Numbered from the stretch's first letter, positions 1 to 10,120 are shown. The stretch: 64,000 bases of DNA from Sphingomicrobium sp. (GCA_036563485.1 DATCMI010000001.1:1551501-1615500); one strand, 5' to 3'. Translations and numbers: made by a program. The notes: generated from the sequence alone by a model not told the origin.

Positions 1-1
1 G

Positions 2-1063
2 GACCTGCAGTCCGGCGCGAGCTTCGACGGCAGCGGCTGGGCAGCGGTCAGCAAGTTCGTCCGCCTCACGCTTCAGTCGCTTGCGCTCGGCCTTGCCGCG
101 CTTCTCGCCATCGATGCCAAGATCAGCCCCGGCGCGGTGTTCGCGTCGAGCTTCATCGTCGGCCGCGCGCTGGCTCCGATCGACCAGCTGGTCGGAAGCT
201 GGAAGGCGATCGTCCAGGCTCGCGGCGCATTCCGCACGCTGAAGGACCTGTTCAGCGAAACCGCCGAGCAGCGGTCGCTCACGCAATTGCCGCCGCCGAC
301 CGGCCGCCTCGATGTCGAGAATCTGACGGTCGCGGATCCCAATGGGCGGGTGATCATCGGCAACATCAGCTTTCAGGTGAAGCCGGGCGAGATGATCGCG
401 ATCATCGGCCCCAGCGGCGCCGGCAAGTCGACGCTCGTTCGTGCGCTCGCCGGCGCAGTCGTGCCGCACGCCGGCACGGTTCGCTTTGACGGCGCGGATC
501 AGCGCAACTGGGACCCTGAACGGCTGGCCGAACATGTCGGCTTCATGCCGCAGGAAGGCTCGCTGTTCGCCGGCACCGTGAAGGAAAATATCGCCCGCTT
601 CACCGATCGCCTCGGGGAAGATCCCGCGGAGATCGATGAAGCCGCTGTCAAGGCAGCGCAACTTGCCGCCGCGCACGAGATGATCCTGCGCTTCCCCGGC
701 GGTTACGATTATCAGCTGGGGCTTGGCGGCCGCGGCCTGTCTGCCGGGCAGGGCCAGCGCATCTCGCTCGCTCGCGCGCTGTTCCGTGATCCGAAATATC
801 TGATTCTCGACGAACCGAACGCCAGCCTCGACGCCGAAGGCGACCAGCAGCTGGTGCAGACGCTTGAGAATGTGAAGAAGCGCGGCACGACCATCCTCGT
901 CGTCGCTCATCGCCTCAGCGTGCTGCCGATCGTCGACAAGCTGCTGGTCATCCAGGAAGGCCGGCTGGCGATGTTCGGCGAACGTGACGAAGTCCTGCGC
1001 AAGATCGCGCCGCCGCAGCCGCCTGCCGGCCGCGTGGTCGCACGAGGGAAGGTCGAACAATGA
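2..1063 (+). CDS. Type I secretion ABC permease/ATPase (5' truncated)
   Basis: This is the C-terminal part of a type I secretion inner-membrane ABC protein of the PrtD/HlyB kind, which couples ATP hydrolysis to one-step export of a C-terminally signalled protein. The reading frame is open from base 2, so the gene starts before the window. The first ~60 codons encode the last membrane helices (a hydrophobic LTLQSLALGLAALLAI stretch). The nucleotide-binding domain follows, with Walker A GPSGAGKST (about bases 408-434), the signature LSAGQGQRISLARAL (about 738-782) and Walker B YLILDEPNASLD (about 798-833). Its stop overlaps the next gene by ATGA, so the adaptor is translationally coupled. A TolC-type channel lies 2.4 kb downstream and could complete the exporter. 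The substrate is not visible. Family assignment is firm; PrtD rather than HlyB type is inferred from the adaptor and the lack of other domains in view. Confidence 0.92.
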   Translation, partial: DLQSGASFDGSGWAAVSKFVRLTLQSLALGLAALLAIDAKISPGAVFASSFIVGRALAPIDQLVGSWKAIVQARGAFRTLKDLFSETAEQRSLTQLPPPTGRLDVENLTVADPNGRVIIGNISFQVKPGEMIAIIGPSGAGKSTLVRALAGAVVPHAGTVRFDGADQRNWDPERLAEHVGFMPQEGSLFAGTVKENIARFTDRLGEDPAEIDEAAVKAAQLAAAHEMILRFPGGYDYQLGLGGRGLSAGQGQRISLARALFRDPKYLILDEPNASLDAEGDQQLVQTLENVKKRGTTILVVAHRLSVLPIVDKLLVIQEGRLAMFGERDEVLRKIAPPQPPAGRVVARGKVEQ

Positions 1064-2436
1064 GCACCGTCATCCGCGAAGGCGATATCGTCGAGGTCCC
1101 GGCGCGCCGCGTCGAGGTCGCCGACCACCAGCCGAGCGGCGATCCGTCGCGCGAAATCCGCATCGGGCTGATCATCGCCGGAATCTTCTTTGTGCTGTTC
1201 CTCGGCTGGGCCGCCGTGGCGCGGCTCGACGCTGCGGCCATGGCGCAGGGGCGGCTGACGGTTTCGGGGCAGCGGCAGACGGTCCAGCACCGTGAGGGCG
1301 GGGTCGTCAGCCAGATCCTCGTCAAGGAAGGTGCACGCGTCCAGAAGGGCCAGGTGCTGATCCGCCTTGCCGGCGCCGATGTCCGCGCCCAGGAGCGGGC
1401 ATTGTCCGGCCAGGCGATCGGCCTCCTCGCACAGCGGGCACGGCTCAAGGCCGAGGAGAGCGGCCGCCGCACGATCACGCCGCCGGTCGAATTCGCCGAC
1501 CTTCCGCCGGAGGACCGCGCGGCCGCGACCGAGGCGCTGCAGATCCAGGCGCAGCAGCTGCGTGCGCGGGCCGCCGTCCTTGCGGCGCAGCGGGGCGCGT
1601 CGGGCTCGCGTACGGCGCAAGCCAACAGCTCCGGCCAGGGTTATGGCCGCCAACTCGCCGCGCTCGATGAGCAGATTCGCCTGATCAACGAAGAGCTGAA
1701 CGGCATGCGCTCAGCGGCGGAGAAGGGCTTTGTTTCGCAGAACCGACTGCGGGCGCTCGAGCGCGCAAAGGCCGAGCTCGAAGGCCAGCGCGGCCAATAT
1801 GCCTCGACCATCGAGCAGACCCGCGGGCAGGCGGGCGAGTCCCGCCTTCAGGGGCTCGAAGCGCAAAGCAGCTACTTCGACAAGGTCGCGGCCGAGCTGC
1901 GCGAAGTCGAAGCGAGCCTCGCCGATGTCCTGCCAAAGCTGAACGCCGCGCGCGACCAGTTGGCCCGGACCGAAATCCGCGCGCCGGTGTCCGGGACCGT
2001 GGTGGGCCTGACGGTCTTCACGCCGGGAGGCGTGATCGAACCCGGCCAGAAGCTGATGGATATCGTTCCGGAGCGCGCAGCGCTGACGATCGAGGCCAAG
2101 CTGTCGACGACCGACGGCGACGACGTGACCGTCGGCAAGGAAGCGTTCGTGCGGTTCGAGGCCTTGCACGAGCGGTCGCTTCCGGCGCTCAAGGGCACCG
2201 TAACGCGGGTCTCAGCCGACGCCTTCACGGACGAGAAGACCGGGATGCCTTATTATACTGCGGAGGTGTCGGTGCCGCCCAGCGAGCTCGAGAAGATCAA
2301 CGAGATTCGCGGGCCGGACGTGCTTCGCGCCGGGCTCCCGGTCAGCGTCCAGATCCCGCTGCGCAAGCGCACCGCGCTCCAATATGCGTTCGAGCCTCTG
2401 ACTGGCGCGCTCGAGCGATCGTTCCACGAGCATTGA
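1060..2436 (+). CDS. HlyD-family type I secretion periplasmic adaptor
   Basis: This 458-residue membrane fusion protein links the ABC exporter in the inner membrane to an outer-membrane channel. It has a short cytoplasmic N terminus, one transmembrane helix at about residues 28-50 (IGLIIAGIFFVLFLGWAAVA), a split lipoyl/biotinyl-like domain (QHREGGVVSQILVKEG near residue 70 and IRAPVSGTVVGL near 310), a long Gln/Arg/Ala-rich coiled-coil hairpin between them, and a beta-barrel C terminus. Length is typical for PrtE/HlyD adaptors. The ATG overlaps the ABC gene stop by four bases. No further gene of the operon follows before the tRNA-Cys on the other strand. Confidence 0.92.
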   Translation: MSTVIREGDIVEVPARRVEVADHQPSGDPSREIRIGLIIAGIFFVLFLGWAAVARLDAAAMAQGRLTVSGQRQTVQHREGGVVSQILVKEGARVQKGQVLIRLAGADVRAQERALSGQAIGLLAQRARLKAEESGRRTITPPVEFADLPPEDRAAATEALQIQAQQLRARAAVLAAQRGASGSRTAQANSSGQGYGRQLAALDEQIRLINEELNGMRSAAEKGFVSQNRLRALERAKAELEGQRGQYASTIEQTRGQAGESRLQGLEAQSSYFDKVAAELREVEASLADVLPKLNAARDQLARTEIRAPVSGTVVGLTVFTPGGVIEPGQKLMDIVPERAALTIEAKLSTTDGDDVTVGKEAFVRFEALHERSLPALKGTVTRVSADAFTDEKTGMPYYTAEVSVPPSELEKINEIRGPDVLRAGLPVSVQIPLRKRTALQYAFEPLTGALERSFHEH

Positions 2437-2507
2437 TCGGGTGATGGACGGCTCACCGCCCTGCAGGGAGCGGCGGGGCGATTCGTCAGCTGATTTCTGG
2501 AAGGAAG

Positions 2508-2581
2508 TGGAGGCCCGAGCCGGAATCGAACCGGCGTGCAAGGATTTGCAGTCCTCTGCGTAACCACTCCGCCATCGGGCC
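2508..2581 (-). tRNA. tRNA-Cys (GCA)
   Basis: The minus strand reads as a complete 74-nt tRNA. The acceptor stem GGCCCGA (2581-2575) pairs with TCGGGCC (2518-2512), the T loop is GGTTCGATTCC, and the anticodon loop carries GCA flanked by T and A. The 3' end has discriminator U and an encoded CCA (2510-2508). It lies alone between the secretion adaptor and the methyltransferase gene. Confidence 0.96.
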
Positions 2582-2716
2582 GCCGTGAAGCGCCTTTCGG
2601 CGAGCTTAGGCGGCGGGTCAAGTCGGCAGTGGGCCGTTCCGGTGCGGCAGGAGCACAGCTGCCCGTCTTTCGATGAATGGCGGTTGGCCTAGGCGGCTGC
2701 TGCCGATATGACGACC

Positions 2717-2754
2717 TTGAACTTCAAGTGTATTACAGGCATATAACAGCCATG
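2717..2754 (+). promoter_or_regulatory. Candidate sigma-70 promoter giving a leaderless pcm-like mRNA
   Basis: TTGAAC at 2717-2722 and TATAAC at 2742-2747 (19-bp spacing), or CATATA at 2740-2745 (17-bp spacing), resemble -35 and -10 elements. The ATG of the methyltransferase is at 2752, only five or six bases past the -10, and no Shine-Dalgarno-like purine run precedes it. Transcription would therefore start at or next to the start codon. The element is seen directly; promoter function and leaderless translation are inference. Confidence 0.45.
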
Positions 2755-3402
2755 ACGTTCCAGAGCCGCATCCCCGACTTCGCCGCTGCCCGGCTCGCGA
2801 TGGTCGAAAGCCAGCTGCGCCCCCAAGGCGTGACCGACCGCGCCGTCCTCGACGCGATGGGTTCCGTTCCGCGCGAGAAGTTCCTCCCGCCGCAGACGCG
2901 CCCGCTCGCTTATGTCGACCGCGCGGTGCTGATGGGCGACGGCCGCTTCCTTCCCGCCCCTACGGTGCTCGGTTCGCTGCTGACCCAGATGATGCCGCTG
3001 AAGGACCAGCGCGCGCTCGTCGTCGGCTCGGGCAGCGGCTATTCGGCCGCTATCCTCCAGGCGATGGGGCTGCACGTGACCGCGCTCGAAAGCTCGGCCG
3101 AGCTTGCGGCGATGGCGCGGGACAATGGGCTCGACACGGTCGAAGGCCCCCTGGAGGCCGGCTGGAAGAAGGGCGCGCCCTACGACCAGATCCTGATCGA
3201 TGGCGCAGTGGAAATCATCCCTGACACAATCGTCGCCCAGCTTGCCGACGGCGGCCGCCTCGGCACCGCTTTGCTTGACCGCGGCATCAGCCGCCTGGTG
3301 GTCGGGCGCAAGGCCGGCGGAGCGTTCGGCACGCTTTCCGTGAGCGATGCGGGGGTTCCGGCGCTTCCGGGCTTTTCGCAGCCCAAGACATTCACGTTCT
3401 GA
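2752..3402 (+). CDS. Protein-L-isoaspartate O-methyltransferase family protein
   Basis: This 216-residue Rossmann-fold methyltransferase belongs to the PCMT family, which uses SAM to methylate isoaspartyl residues in damaged proteins. The N-terminal motif MVESQLRPQGV and the SAM-binding loop VVGSGSGYSAAIL (about residues 84-96) are clear, followed by an acidic ALESS strand end. An in-frame ATG exists at 2677, but the residues it adds look non-coding and a promoter overlaps them, so the ATG at 2752 is preferred. The gene directly precedes the TolC-like gene (16-base gap), an arrangement I recall from other sphingomonads. Whether it repairs isoaspartate or has another substrate cannot be told from sequence. 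Confidence 0.85.
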   Translation: MTFQSRIPDFAAARLAMVESQLRPQGVTDRAVLDAMGSVPREKFLPPQTRPLAYVDRAVLMGDGRFLPAPTVLGSLLTQMMPLKDQRALVVGSGSGYSAAILQAMGLHVTALESSAELAAMARDNGLDTVEGPLEAGWKKGAPYDQILIDGAVEIIPDTIVAQLADGGRLGTALLDRGISRLVVGRKAGGAFGTLSVSDAGVPALPGFSQPKTFTF

Positions 3403-3418
3403 CGAGAAGGTATTTCAG

Positions 3419-4918
3419 GTGGTTCGCAAATTCATCACCGGCACGCTGATGGCCGCTCTCCTCGGCGGCACCGCTTCCGCCGACACGCTGCGCGAAGCGC
3501 TGGTCGCCGCCTATCGCACCAGCCCGACGATCAGCGCCCAGCGCGAAGCGCTCCGCGCCACCGACGCGACGGTCGCGATCGCCCGCGCCGCTGGCCGCCC
3601 CTCGGTCAGCGCCACGGTTGGCCTCAACCGCGATCTCGCGCGCAGCGGCATTCTCGAAGCGAGCGGCGGCAGCGGCCCGAAGCTCTCGGCAGGCCTCGAC
3701 CTCAGCTACCCCTTGTTCAACGGCGGTAGCGTCAAGAACAACATTCGCGCTGCGCAGACCCGCGTCGAAGCGGGCCGGGCGACGCTGCGCGCCGTGGAAG
3801 GCGACGTCTTCACCCAAGCGGTCGCGGCCTACATGGACGTGATCCGCGATCGCGCCATCGTCGAGTTGAACCAGAACAATGTGAAGGTTCTCGGCACGAA
3901 CCTCGAGGCGACCCGGGACCGCTTCCAGATCGGCGACCTCACCCGCACCGACGTCGCCCAGTCCGAATCGCGCCTGGAAATCGGTCGTTCGCAGCTCGCG
4001 ACCGCACAAGGCCGCCTGCTCGCCAGCGAAGCTACCTACCGCCAGGTGATCGGCAACCCGCCGGGCACGCTGGCGCCGCCACCGCCGCTTCCGCCGCTGC
4101 CGCAAACGGCCGAGGAAGCGGTGCGTATCGCGCTTGCCAACAATCCGGACCTGATCGCCATCAGCCGTCAGGCGATCGCCGCCGGCTATGACGTCAGCGT
4201 GGTGCGCGCCAGCCGCCTGCCGACTCTGTCCGCGGGGCTTAGCGAAACCTATGTGAACAACCTCGGCGGCAACAACAGCGGCTTGCCGTCGACCGGCACC
4301 CAAACGACCGCCGGCCTCAACGCTCGCGTGCCTTTGTTCCAGGGCGGGCTTCCGGCGGCACGCATCCGCCAGGCGCAGGCGCAGCAGGGCCAGGTCCTCG
4401 AACAGGTCGTCGGCACCGAGCGCGCCGTCGTCCAGGCGACCCGCGCCGCCTTCGCCAATTATACCGCTGCGCAGGAAGCGATCCAGGCGCAGACCGTGGC
4501 CGTGCAGGCGAGCGAGCTCGCGCTCGAAGGTAACCGAGCCGAGCAGACGGTCGGCACCCGCACCATCATCGAAGTGCTGAACGCGGAGCAGGAGCTGCTC
4601 AACGCGCAGGTCGGCCTGGTGACCGCGAAGCGGGACGCTTACGTCGCCGGCTTCCAGCTGCTGAACGCCATGGGCCAGGCCGAAGCGCAGGACCTTGGCC
4701 TCGACGGTGGGCCGCTCTACGATCCGCTCGGCAATTACCGCCGCGTGTCGAGCGGCTGGAACGACTGGGCCAGCGACCTGACCCACCGCGTGACCTCGAC
4801 GCGGACGGTGACTCCGCTGGAAATGCCGGCCAACCCGGTCGTCACGCGCCAGGTGCTGCCGTACACGACCACCACGGAGCCGGTGGTCACCTCAGGCGTG
4901 ACTCCGCAAGCACAATAA
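3419..4918 (+). CDS. tolC: TolC-family outer-membrane channel
   Basis: This 499-residue protein is a type I secretion or efflux outer-membrane channel. A GTG start at 3419 is chosen because GAGAAGG (3404-3410) sits eight bases upstream and because the protein then begins with a canonical signal peptide (VRKFITGTLMAALLGGTASA, cleavage before DTLREAL). The opening TLREALVAAYRTSPTI and the two tandem OEP repeats with alternating alpha-helical coiled-coil segments are typical. The C-terminal ~60 residues, rich in Thr/Val/Pro, are a family-typical tail. It can pair with the ABC/HlyD pair upstream and with other efflux pumps in the genome. Confidence 0.92.
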   Translation: MVRKFITGTLMAALLGGTASADTLREALVAAYRTSPTISAQREALRATDATVAIARAAGRPSVSATVGLNRDLARSGILEASGGSGPKLSAGLDLSYPLFNGGSVKNNIRAAQTRVEAGRATLRAVEGDVFTQAVAAYMDVIRDRAIVELNQNNVKVLGTNLEATRDRFQIGDLTRTDVAQSESRLEIGRSQLATAQGRLLASEATYRQVIGNPPGTLAPPPPLPPLPQTAEEAVRIALANNPDLIAISRQAIAAGYDVSVVRASRLPTLSAGLSETYVNNLGGNNSGLPSTGTQTTAGLNARVPLFQGGLPAARIRQAQAQQGQVLEQVVGTERAVVQATRAAFANYTAAQEAIQAQTVAVQASELALEGNRAEQTVGTRTIIEVLNAEQELLNAQVGLVTAKRDAYVAGFQLLNAMGQAEAQDLGLDGGPLYDPLGNYRRVSSGWNDWASDLTHRVTSTRTVTPLEMPANPVVTRQVLPYTTTTEPVVTSGVTPQAQ

Positions 4919-4936
4919 GCGATAGCCGCGGCCGTC

Positions 4937-5359
4937 ATGGCGTCCCGCGAACCTTCGATGGAAGACATTCTCGCGTCGATCAAGAAAGTGATCGCGGAGG
5001 AGAAGGAGCTGCGCGCGACCGTTCGCCCCGGCGGAGCCGGCGACGACGAGCCGCTGCCTGACGACGAAAGGGCCGAGCACGAAGAGGTGCTCGAGCTCGA
5101 CCAGCCGCTCGCGCCGCCCGCCGACCTCGGCCCGCCGCTGATCGATGCGGAAGTCGCAGGGCAGAGCCGCCACGCGCTTGAACAGCTGCAGACGGTGGCG
5201 GCGAGCGTGCCGGCGATGCCGCAGGTCAACCCGCTCGAGGAGATGGTGCGTGAGATGCTGCGGCCGCTGCTCAAGCAATGGCTCGAGGAACATCTGCCGC
5301 AAATGGTCGAAGAGCATGTGAAGCGGGAGATTTCGCGGATCACCGGCCGCCCGCTCTGA
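4937..5359 (+). CDS. PopZ-like DUF2497 protein
   Basis: This 140-residue acidic protein has the two conserved ends of the DUF2497/PopZ family. The N-terminal helix carries SMEDILASIKKVIAEE (about residues 7-22), and the C-terminal oligomerisation helices carry EEMVREMLRPLLKQWLEEHLPQ and VEEHVKREI. The middle is a low-complexity Asp/Glu/Pro linker, as in Caulobacter PopZ, the polar scaffold that anchors the chromosome origin. Sphingomonad members are less studied, so a polar-organising role is inference. It lies 18 bases after the tolC stop and may be co-transcribed. Confidence 0.82.
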   Translation: MASREPSMEDILASIKKVIAEEKELRATVRPGGAGDDEPLPDDERAEHEEVLELDQPLAPPADLGPPLIDAEVAGQSRHALEQLQTVAASVPAMPQVNPLEEMVREMLRPLLKQWLEEHLPQMVEEHVKREISRITGRPL

Positions 5360-5400
5360 CGCTTGTTGAAGGCCTAACCACGGGCGGCTAGGTTCGCCCG

Positions 5401-7470
5401 ATGACCAAATTCCCGCTCCTCCTCGCCGCCGCAGCCGTCGCGCTTGCGGCTTCGCCTTCTCACGCGCGGCCGATGACCGCTGTGGACATGCACTCGATGC
5501 ACCGGCTCGGCAGCCCGGTCGTGTCGCCGGACGGTCGCCGCTCGGTGTTCACCGTGTCGAACACCGATTGGGCGAAGAACCGGCGAACCAACACGCTCCA
5601 CGCGCTCGACTTGACGCGTCCGGGAGCGAAGCCGCAGCCGATCGCGGGGGCGGAAAAGGGCCACGACGCGATGTTCACCCGCGACGGGTCCCTGTGGTTC
5701 CTGATGACGGTCGGAGAGCGAGACCAGCTGTTTCGGATGGCCCCCGGCAGGAAGCCGGTGCAGGTCAGCGATTTCTCGGTCGACATCAGCGGCTTCAAGG
5801 TTTCCGACGACGGCTCGACGGTCGTGGTGTGGGCCGACCGCCCCGATTGCCCGGACCTCGCCTGCGCGACGGCGCAGTTCCCGGCGAAGGCGCAGGGTTC
5901 CGGCCGCACCTATGACAAATTGTTCGTCCGCCACTGGGACACTTGGGCGGAGCCCGGCACGCGCTCGCGCATATACGCCTTTCCGGTCCGCAACGGGCGG
6001 CTCAGCGGCGGGGGCACCCGCGTCACCACGGGGCTGGAGGGCGATACGCCGTCCAAGCCGTACGGCGGTGGCGAGGAGATCGCCTTGTCGCCCGACGGCC
6101 GCACCGTCTGGTTCGCGCTCCGCGAGGCGGGGCGTATCGAGGCGACTTCCACCAATCTCGACATCTTCCAGGCGCCGGCCGACGGATCCGCGGCTCCGGT
6201 GAACCTGACTGATGCCAATGACGGCACCGACAATCTGCCCACGCTTTCGCCCGACGGGCGCACTCTCGCCTATGTCGCGATGGCGCGCGCGGGATACGAA
6301 TCCGACCGCCAGGTGCTGATGCTGAGAGACCTGGCGACGGGCGGCGTGCGGCCGCTCACGCAGGGCTTCGACCGCTCGGTCGGCTCGATCGAATGGGCGC
6401 CCGATGGCCGCAGTCTCCTGATCACTGCCGAGGACCGGATGGACGCGCCGGTGTTCCGCGTCGACGCCGCTACCGGCCGTGTTGCGCGGCTGACGACGGA
6501 CGGTCACGCCGGCAATGTCCATGCGTTGCCCGACGGCAGCCTGCTGCTCACCGTCAACACCATCTATGCGCCGGACGACCTGTTCCGCCTCGATACAGGC
6601 GGACGGCTGATCAAGCTCACCACGCTCAACGACGGGCTGCTTGGGCAGCTCGACCCTGTCGACTTCCGCAAGTTCAGCTTCACCGGCGCGAATGGCGACC
6701 AGGTTTGGGGCATGACGGTGAAGCCGGCGACCAACAAGCCGCTGCCGATCGCTTTCGTCGTCCACGGCGGGCCGCAGGGCAGCTTCGGCAACGCCTGGTC
6801 TTACCGCTGGAATTCGCGCCTGTTCACCGCGCCTGGCTATGCCGTGGTCAGCGTCGATTTCCACGGCTCCACCGGCTACGGCCAGGCCTTCACCGATAGC
6901 ATCAACCGCAATTGGGGCGGCTGGCCGCTCGAGGACCTGCAGAAGGGCCTTGCCTTCATCACAGCGCAGGACCGGCAGCTCCAGGCGAACAATGCCTGTG
7001 CGCTCGGCGCCTCCTACGGCGGCTACATGATGAACTGGATCGAAGGGAAATGGCCCGACCGCTTCAAGTGCATCGTCCAGCATGACGGGGTCTTCGATGC
7101 TCGCGCCATGGCTTATGAAACCGAAGAGCTGTGGTTCGACGAATGGGAGCATGGCGGAAAGCCCTATTACGAAGCGCCGGAAGAATATGAGCGCTGGAAC
7201 CCGGTCCACCATGTGAAGAACTGGCGGACGCCGCAGCTTGTGATCACCGGCGAAAAGGACTTCCGCATCCCCTATACGCAGGGGCTCGCCGCCTTCACGG
7301 CGCTGCAGCGGCGCAACATCCCGTCCAAGCTGCTGGTGTTCCCGGACGAGAACCATTGGGTGCTGAAGCCGAAGAACTCGGTCCAATGGTATGACGAAGT
7401 GTTCGGCTGGATGCGCCGCTGGCTTGGCGAAGGCACGCCGGTTTCGGCGGAGGTGCCGGGCGGCAGTTGA
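5401..7470 (+). CDS. Secreted S9-family prolyl oligopeptidase-type peptidase
   Basis: This 689-residue periplasmic serine peptidase resembles dipeptidyl/acylaminoacyl peptidases. It starts with a signal peptide (FPLLLAAAAVALAASPSHA). Residues ~30-420 form a WD40-like beta-propeller with repeated SPDGR motifs. The C-terminal alpha/beta-hydrolase has the nucleophile Ser538 in GASYGGYMM, Asp620 in GEKDFRIP and His652 in DENHW, completing the catalytic triad. It is expected to cleave short peptides in the periplasm. The gene is monocistronic or weakly linked to valS (34-base gap). Confidence 0.93.
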   Translation: MTKFPLLLAAAAVALAASPSHARPMTAVDMHSMHRLGSPVVSPDGRRSVFTVSNTDWAKNRRTNTLHALDLTRPGAKPQPIAGAEKGHDAMFTRDGSLWFLMTVGERDQLFRMAPGRKPVQVSDFSVDISGFKVSDDGSTVVVWADRPDCPDLACATAQFPAKAQGSGRTYDKLFVRHWDTWAEPGTRSRIYAFPVRNGRLSGGGTRVTTGLEGDTPSKPYGGGEEIALSPDGRTVWFALREAGRIEATSTNLDIFQAPADGSAAPVNLTDANDGTDNLPTLSPDGRTLAYVAMARAGYESDRQVLMLRDLATGGVRPLTQGFDRSVGSIEWAPDGRSLLITAEDRMDAPVFRVDAATGRVARLTTDGHAGNVHALPDGSLLLTVNTIYAPDDLFRLDTGGRLIKLTTLNDGLLGQLDPVDFRKFSFTGANGDQVWGMTVKPATNKPLPIAFVVHGGPQGSFGNAWSYRWNSRLFTAPGYAVVSVDFHGSTGYGQAFTDSINRNWGGWPLEDLQKGLAFITAQDRQLQANNACALGASYGGYMMNWIEGKWPDRFKCIVQHDGVFDARAMAYETEELWFDEWEHGGKPYYEAPEEYERWNPVHHVKNWRTPQLVITGEKDFRIPYTQGLAAFTALQRRNIPSKLLVFPDENHWVLKPKNSVQWYDEVFGWMRRWLGEGTPVSAEVPGGS

Positions 7471-7504
7471 TGCTGCATCGCCGCACCGCTAGTCGCGGGC
7501 GGCG

Positions 7505-10120
7505 ATGACCGAGCTTCCCAAGACCTTCGACCCTGCTGCGATCGAGCAGCGCTGGTACCAGCATTGGGAGAGCCGCGGCCTGTTCCGGCCGGAGCGTTCC
7601 GACGCGGAGCCGTGGACGATCGTCATGCCGCCGCCCAACGTCACCGGATCGCTGCACATCGGCCACGCTCTCGACAATACGCTCCAGGATATCCTGACCC
7701 GCCGCGAACGGATGCGCGGCAAGGATGCTTTGTGGGTCGTCGGTACCGACCATGCCGGCATCGCGACGCAGATGGTCGTCGAGCGCAATCTTGCGAGCCA
7801 GGGCCTCGACCGCGCGGAGATGGGGCGCGAGGCTTTCCTGCACCATGTCTGGGAGTGGAAGGCGCAGTCGGGCGGCGCGATCACCCGCCAGCTTCGGCGG
7901 CTCGGCGCTTCGTGCGACTGGGCCCGCGAGCGCTTCACCATGGACGAGGGCTTTTCGAAGGCGGTCACCCACGTCTTCGTCGAGCTGTACAAGCGCGGCC
8001 TCGCCTATCGCGACAAGCGGCTCGTCAACTGGGATCCGAAGTTCCAGACGGCAATCAGCGACCTCGAAGTCGAGACGCGCGACGTGCAGGGCAAGTTCTG
8101 GACCTTGCGCTACCCGCTCGAGGACGGCAGCGGCGCGATCGAGGTCGCGACGACGCGGCCCGAAACAATGCTCGCCGACATGGCGGTCGCGGTGCACCCC
8201 GAGGATGAGCGCTACCGGGCGCTGATCGGCAAAAATCTCAAGCATCCCATCACCGGGCGGCTGATCCCCGTCGTCGCCGACGAACATGCGGATCCGGAGC
8301 TCGGTTCGGGCGCGGTGAAGATCACGCCGGGCCACGACTTCAACGATTTCGAGGTCGGCAAGCGCGCCGGGTTCAAGTCCGCGGACATGCTCAACATGCT
8401 CGATGCCGAAGCGCGGGTGGTGCAGACGCAGGACGGGCTGATCCCTCAGGACCTGATCGGCCTCAGCCGGGAAGAGGCGCGCAAGGCGGTCGTCGAGCGC
8501 CTCGAGGCGGAAGGCACTCTGGTCCGCGTCGAAGACCGTGTCATCCCGACCCCGTTCGGCGACCGCTCGGGCGTGGTGATCGAACCGTGGCTGACCGATC
8601 AATGGTATGTCGATGCCGCCAAGCTCGTCGGCCCGGTGCTCGAGGCGACCCGGTCCGGCGAGATCAAGATCGTGCCGGAGACCTGGTCCAAGACCTGGTT
8701 CCACTGGCTCGAGAACATTCAGCCGTGGACCGTGTCACGCCAATTGTGGTGGGGGCACCGCATCCCCGCGTGGTTCGATGCGGACGGCAATATTTTCGTC
8801 GCAGAAACTGTTGATGAGGCACAACAGCAAGCCGGCGAGGGCGTGTCGCTGTGCCAGGACGAGGATGTCCTTGATACCTGGTTCTCCTCGGCGCTGTGGC
8901 CGTTCGCAACGCTCGGCTGGCCCGAACAGACTGAGGAACTCAAGCGCCACTATCCGAACGACGTGCTCATTTCCGGGTTCGACATCCTGTTCTTCTGGGA
9001 CGCGCGGATGGCGATGCAGGGGATCGAGTTCATGGGGCAGGCCCCGTGGAAGACGCTCTACCTCCACGGCCTCGTCCGTGACGACAAGGGCGCTAAAATG
9101 TCCAAGTCGAAGGGCAATGTGGTCGACCCGCTCGGGCTGATCGACAAGTTCGGTGCGGACGCGCTTCGCTTCACCCTGGCGGCGATGGAAAGTCAGGGCC
9201 GGGACATCAAGCTCGATGAAAAGCGCGTCGAGGGCTACCGCAATTTCGCGACCAAGCTGTGGAATGCCGCGCGCTTCCTGCAGATGAACGGCGTCGGCGC
9301 CGGCGACAGCATCGCCGCGCCAAACGCGACGCTGCCGGTCAACCGCTGGATCATCGGCGAGGTGGTCGACACGCTCGCCAAGCTCGACCGCGCCTTCGAC
9401 GAGCTCCGCTACGACGAGATGGCGGACGCCATCTACCACTTCACCTGGGGCACCTTCTGCGACTGGTATGTCGAGCTGGTGAAAGGTGCGTTCGACGAGG
9501 AGACCAAGCGCGTCGCCGCCTGGGTCTTCGACCAGATCCTGGTCATGCTCCACCCGCTGATGCCCTTCATCACCGAGGAGCTGTGGAACGCCAACGAGCG
9601 GCCATACGAGCTGATCGTCGCCAAATGGCCGCAGCCGGAGGCCCAGGTCGATGCAGCGGCAAAGGCCGAGGTCGAATGGCTCATCGACTTCGTATCTGAG
9701 GTCCGGGGCATGCGCGCCGAGCTCAACGTCCCGTGGAGCGCGACGCTCGAGCCGCTCGCGATCGGCGGCTCAGCAGACAGGCTCAACGCCCATGCGTCCA
9801 CCGCCAACCGGCTTGCGAAGCTTAAGCCGGCGAGCACCGCCGATGCGCCGCCGCCTGGCTCGGCGCAGATCGTGGTGCGTGGGCAAACCTTCGCCTTTCC
9901 GCTTGCCGAGCATATCGACCTCGAGGCGGAGAAGGCGCGGCTTCAGAAAAGCGCCGCCGCGGCCGAGAAGGAGCGCGACAGCCTGGCTGGCCGCCTGTCC
10001 AACCCAAGCTTCACCGAACGGGCCAAGCCCGAAGCCGTCGAAAAGGCGCGTTCCGACCATGAGGCGAAATCGGCGGAGGCCGAAAGGCTTCGTGCGGCGT
10101 TAGAGCGCCTTGGTAGGTGA
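7505..10120 (+). CDS. valS: Valyl-tRNA synthetase
   Basis: ValS charges tRNA-Val with valine in the cytosol. The 871-residue protein has the class I HIGH signature (SLHIGHAL, His51-His54), the CP1 editing domain with [17 protein letters not shown] (~220), and the KMSKS loop ([12 protein letters not shown] from Lys531). The C terminus has the anticodon-binding domain and the Val-specific coiled-coil arm ([25 protein letters not shown]). Length is close to other alphaproteobacterial ValS. Its stop codon is inside the left arm of a hairpin shared with the convergent DUF2382 gene. Confidence 0.97.
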   Translation: MTELPKTFDPAAIEQRWYQHWESRGLFRPERSDAEPWTIVMPPPNVTGSLHIGHALDNTLQDILTRRERMRGKDALWVVGTDHAGIATQMVVERNLASQGLDRAEMGREAFLHHVWEWKAQSGGAITRQLRRLGASCDWARERFTMDEGFSKAVTHVFVELYKRGLAYRDKRLVNWDPKFQTAISDLEVETRDVQGKFWTLRYPLEDGSGAIEVATTRPETMLADMAVAVHPEDERYRALIGKNLKHPITGRLIPVVADEHADPELGSGAVKITPGHDFNDFEVGKRAGFKSADMLNMLDAEARVVQTQDGLIPQDLIGLSREEARKAVVERLEAEGTLVRVEDRVIPTPFGDRSGVVIEPWLTDQWYVDAAKLVGPVLEATRSGEIKIVPETWSKTWFHWLENIQPWTVSRQLWWGHRIPAWFDADGNIFVAETVDEAQQQAGEGVSLCQDEDVLDTWFSSALWPFATLGWPEQTEELKRHYPNDVLISGFDILFFWDARMAMQGIEFMGQAPWKTLYLHGLVRDDKGAKMSKSKGNVVDPLGLIDKFGADALRFTLAAMESQGRDIKLDEKRVEGYRNFATKLWNAARFLQMNGVGAGDSIAAPNATLPVNRWIIGEVVDTLAKLDRAFDELRYDEMADAIYHFTWGTFCDWYVELVKGAFDEETKRVAAWVFDQILVMLHPLMPFITEELWNANERPYELIVAKWPQPEAQVDAAAKAEVEWLIDFVSEVRGMRAELNVPWSATLEPLAIGGSADRLNAHASTANRLAKLKPASTADAPPPGSAQIVVRGQTFAFPLAEHIDLEAEKARLQKSAAAAEKERDSLAGRLSNPSFTERAKPEAVEKARSDHEAKSAEAERLRAALERLGR

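Noticed and set aside
2440-2480. GC-rich inverted repeat after the HlyD-type gene as a terminator
   Set aside because: CCCTGCAGGG and nearby GC pairs can fold, but no U-run follows and the pairing is weak.
3392-4786. 464-codon open frame antisense to tolC
   Set aside because: The sense strand encodes a clear TolC protein; the antisense product has no recognisable motif.
5374-7386. 670-codon open frame antisense to the S9 peptidase
   Set aside because: It is rich in Arg, Gly, Ala and His with no domain, and mirrors the GC-biased third positions of the sense gene.
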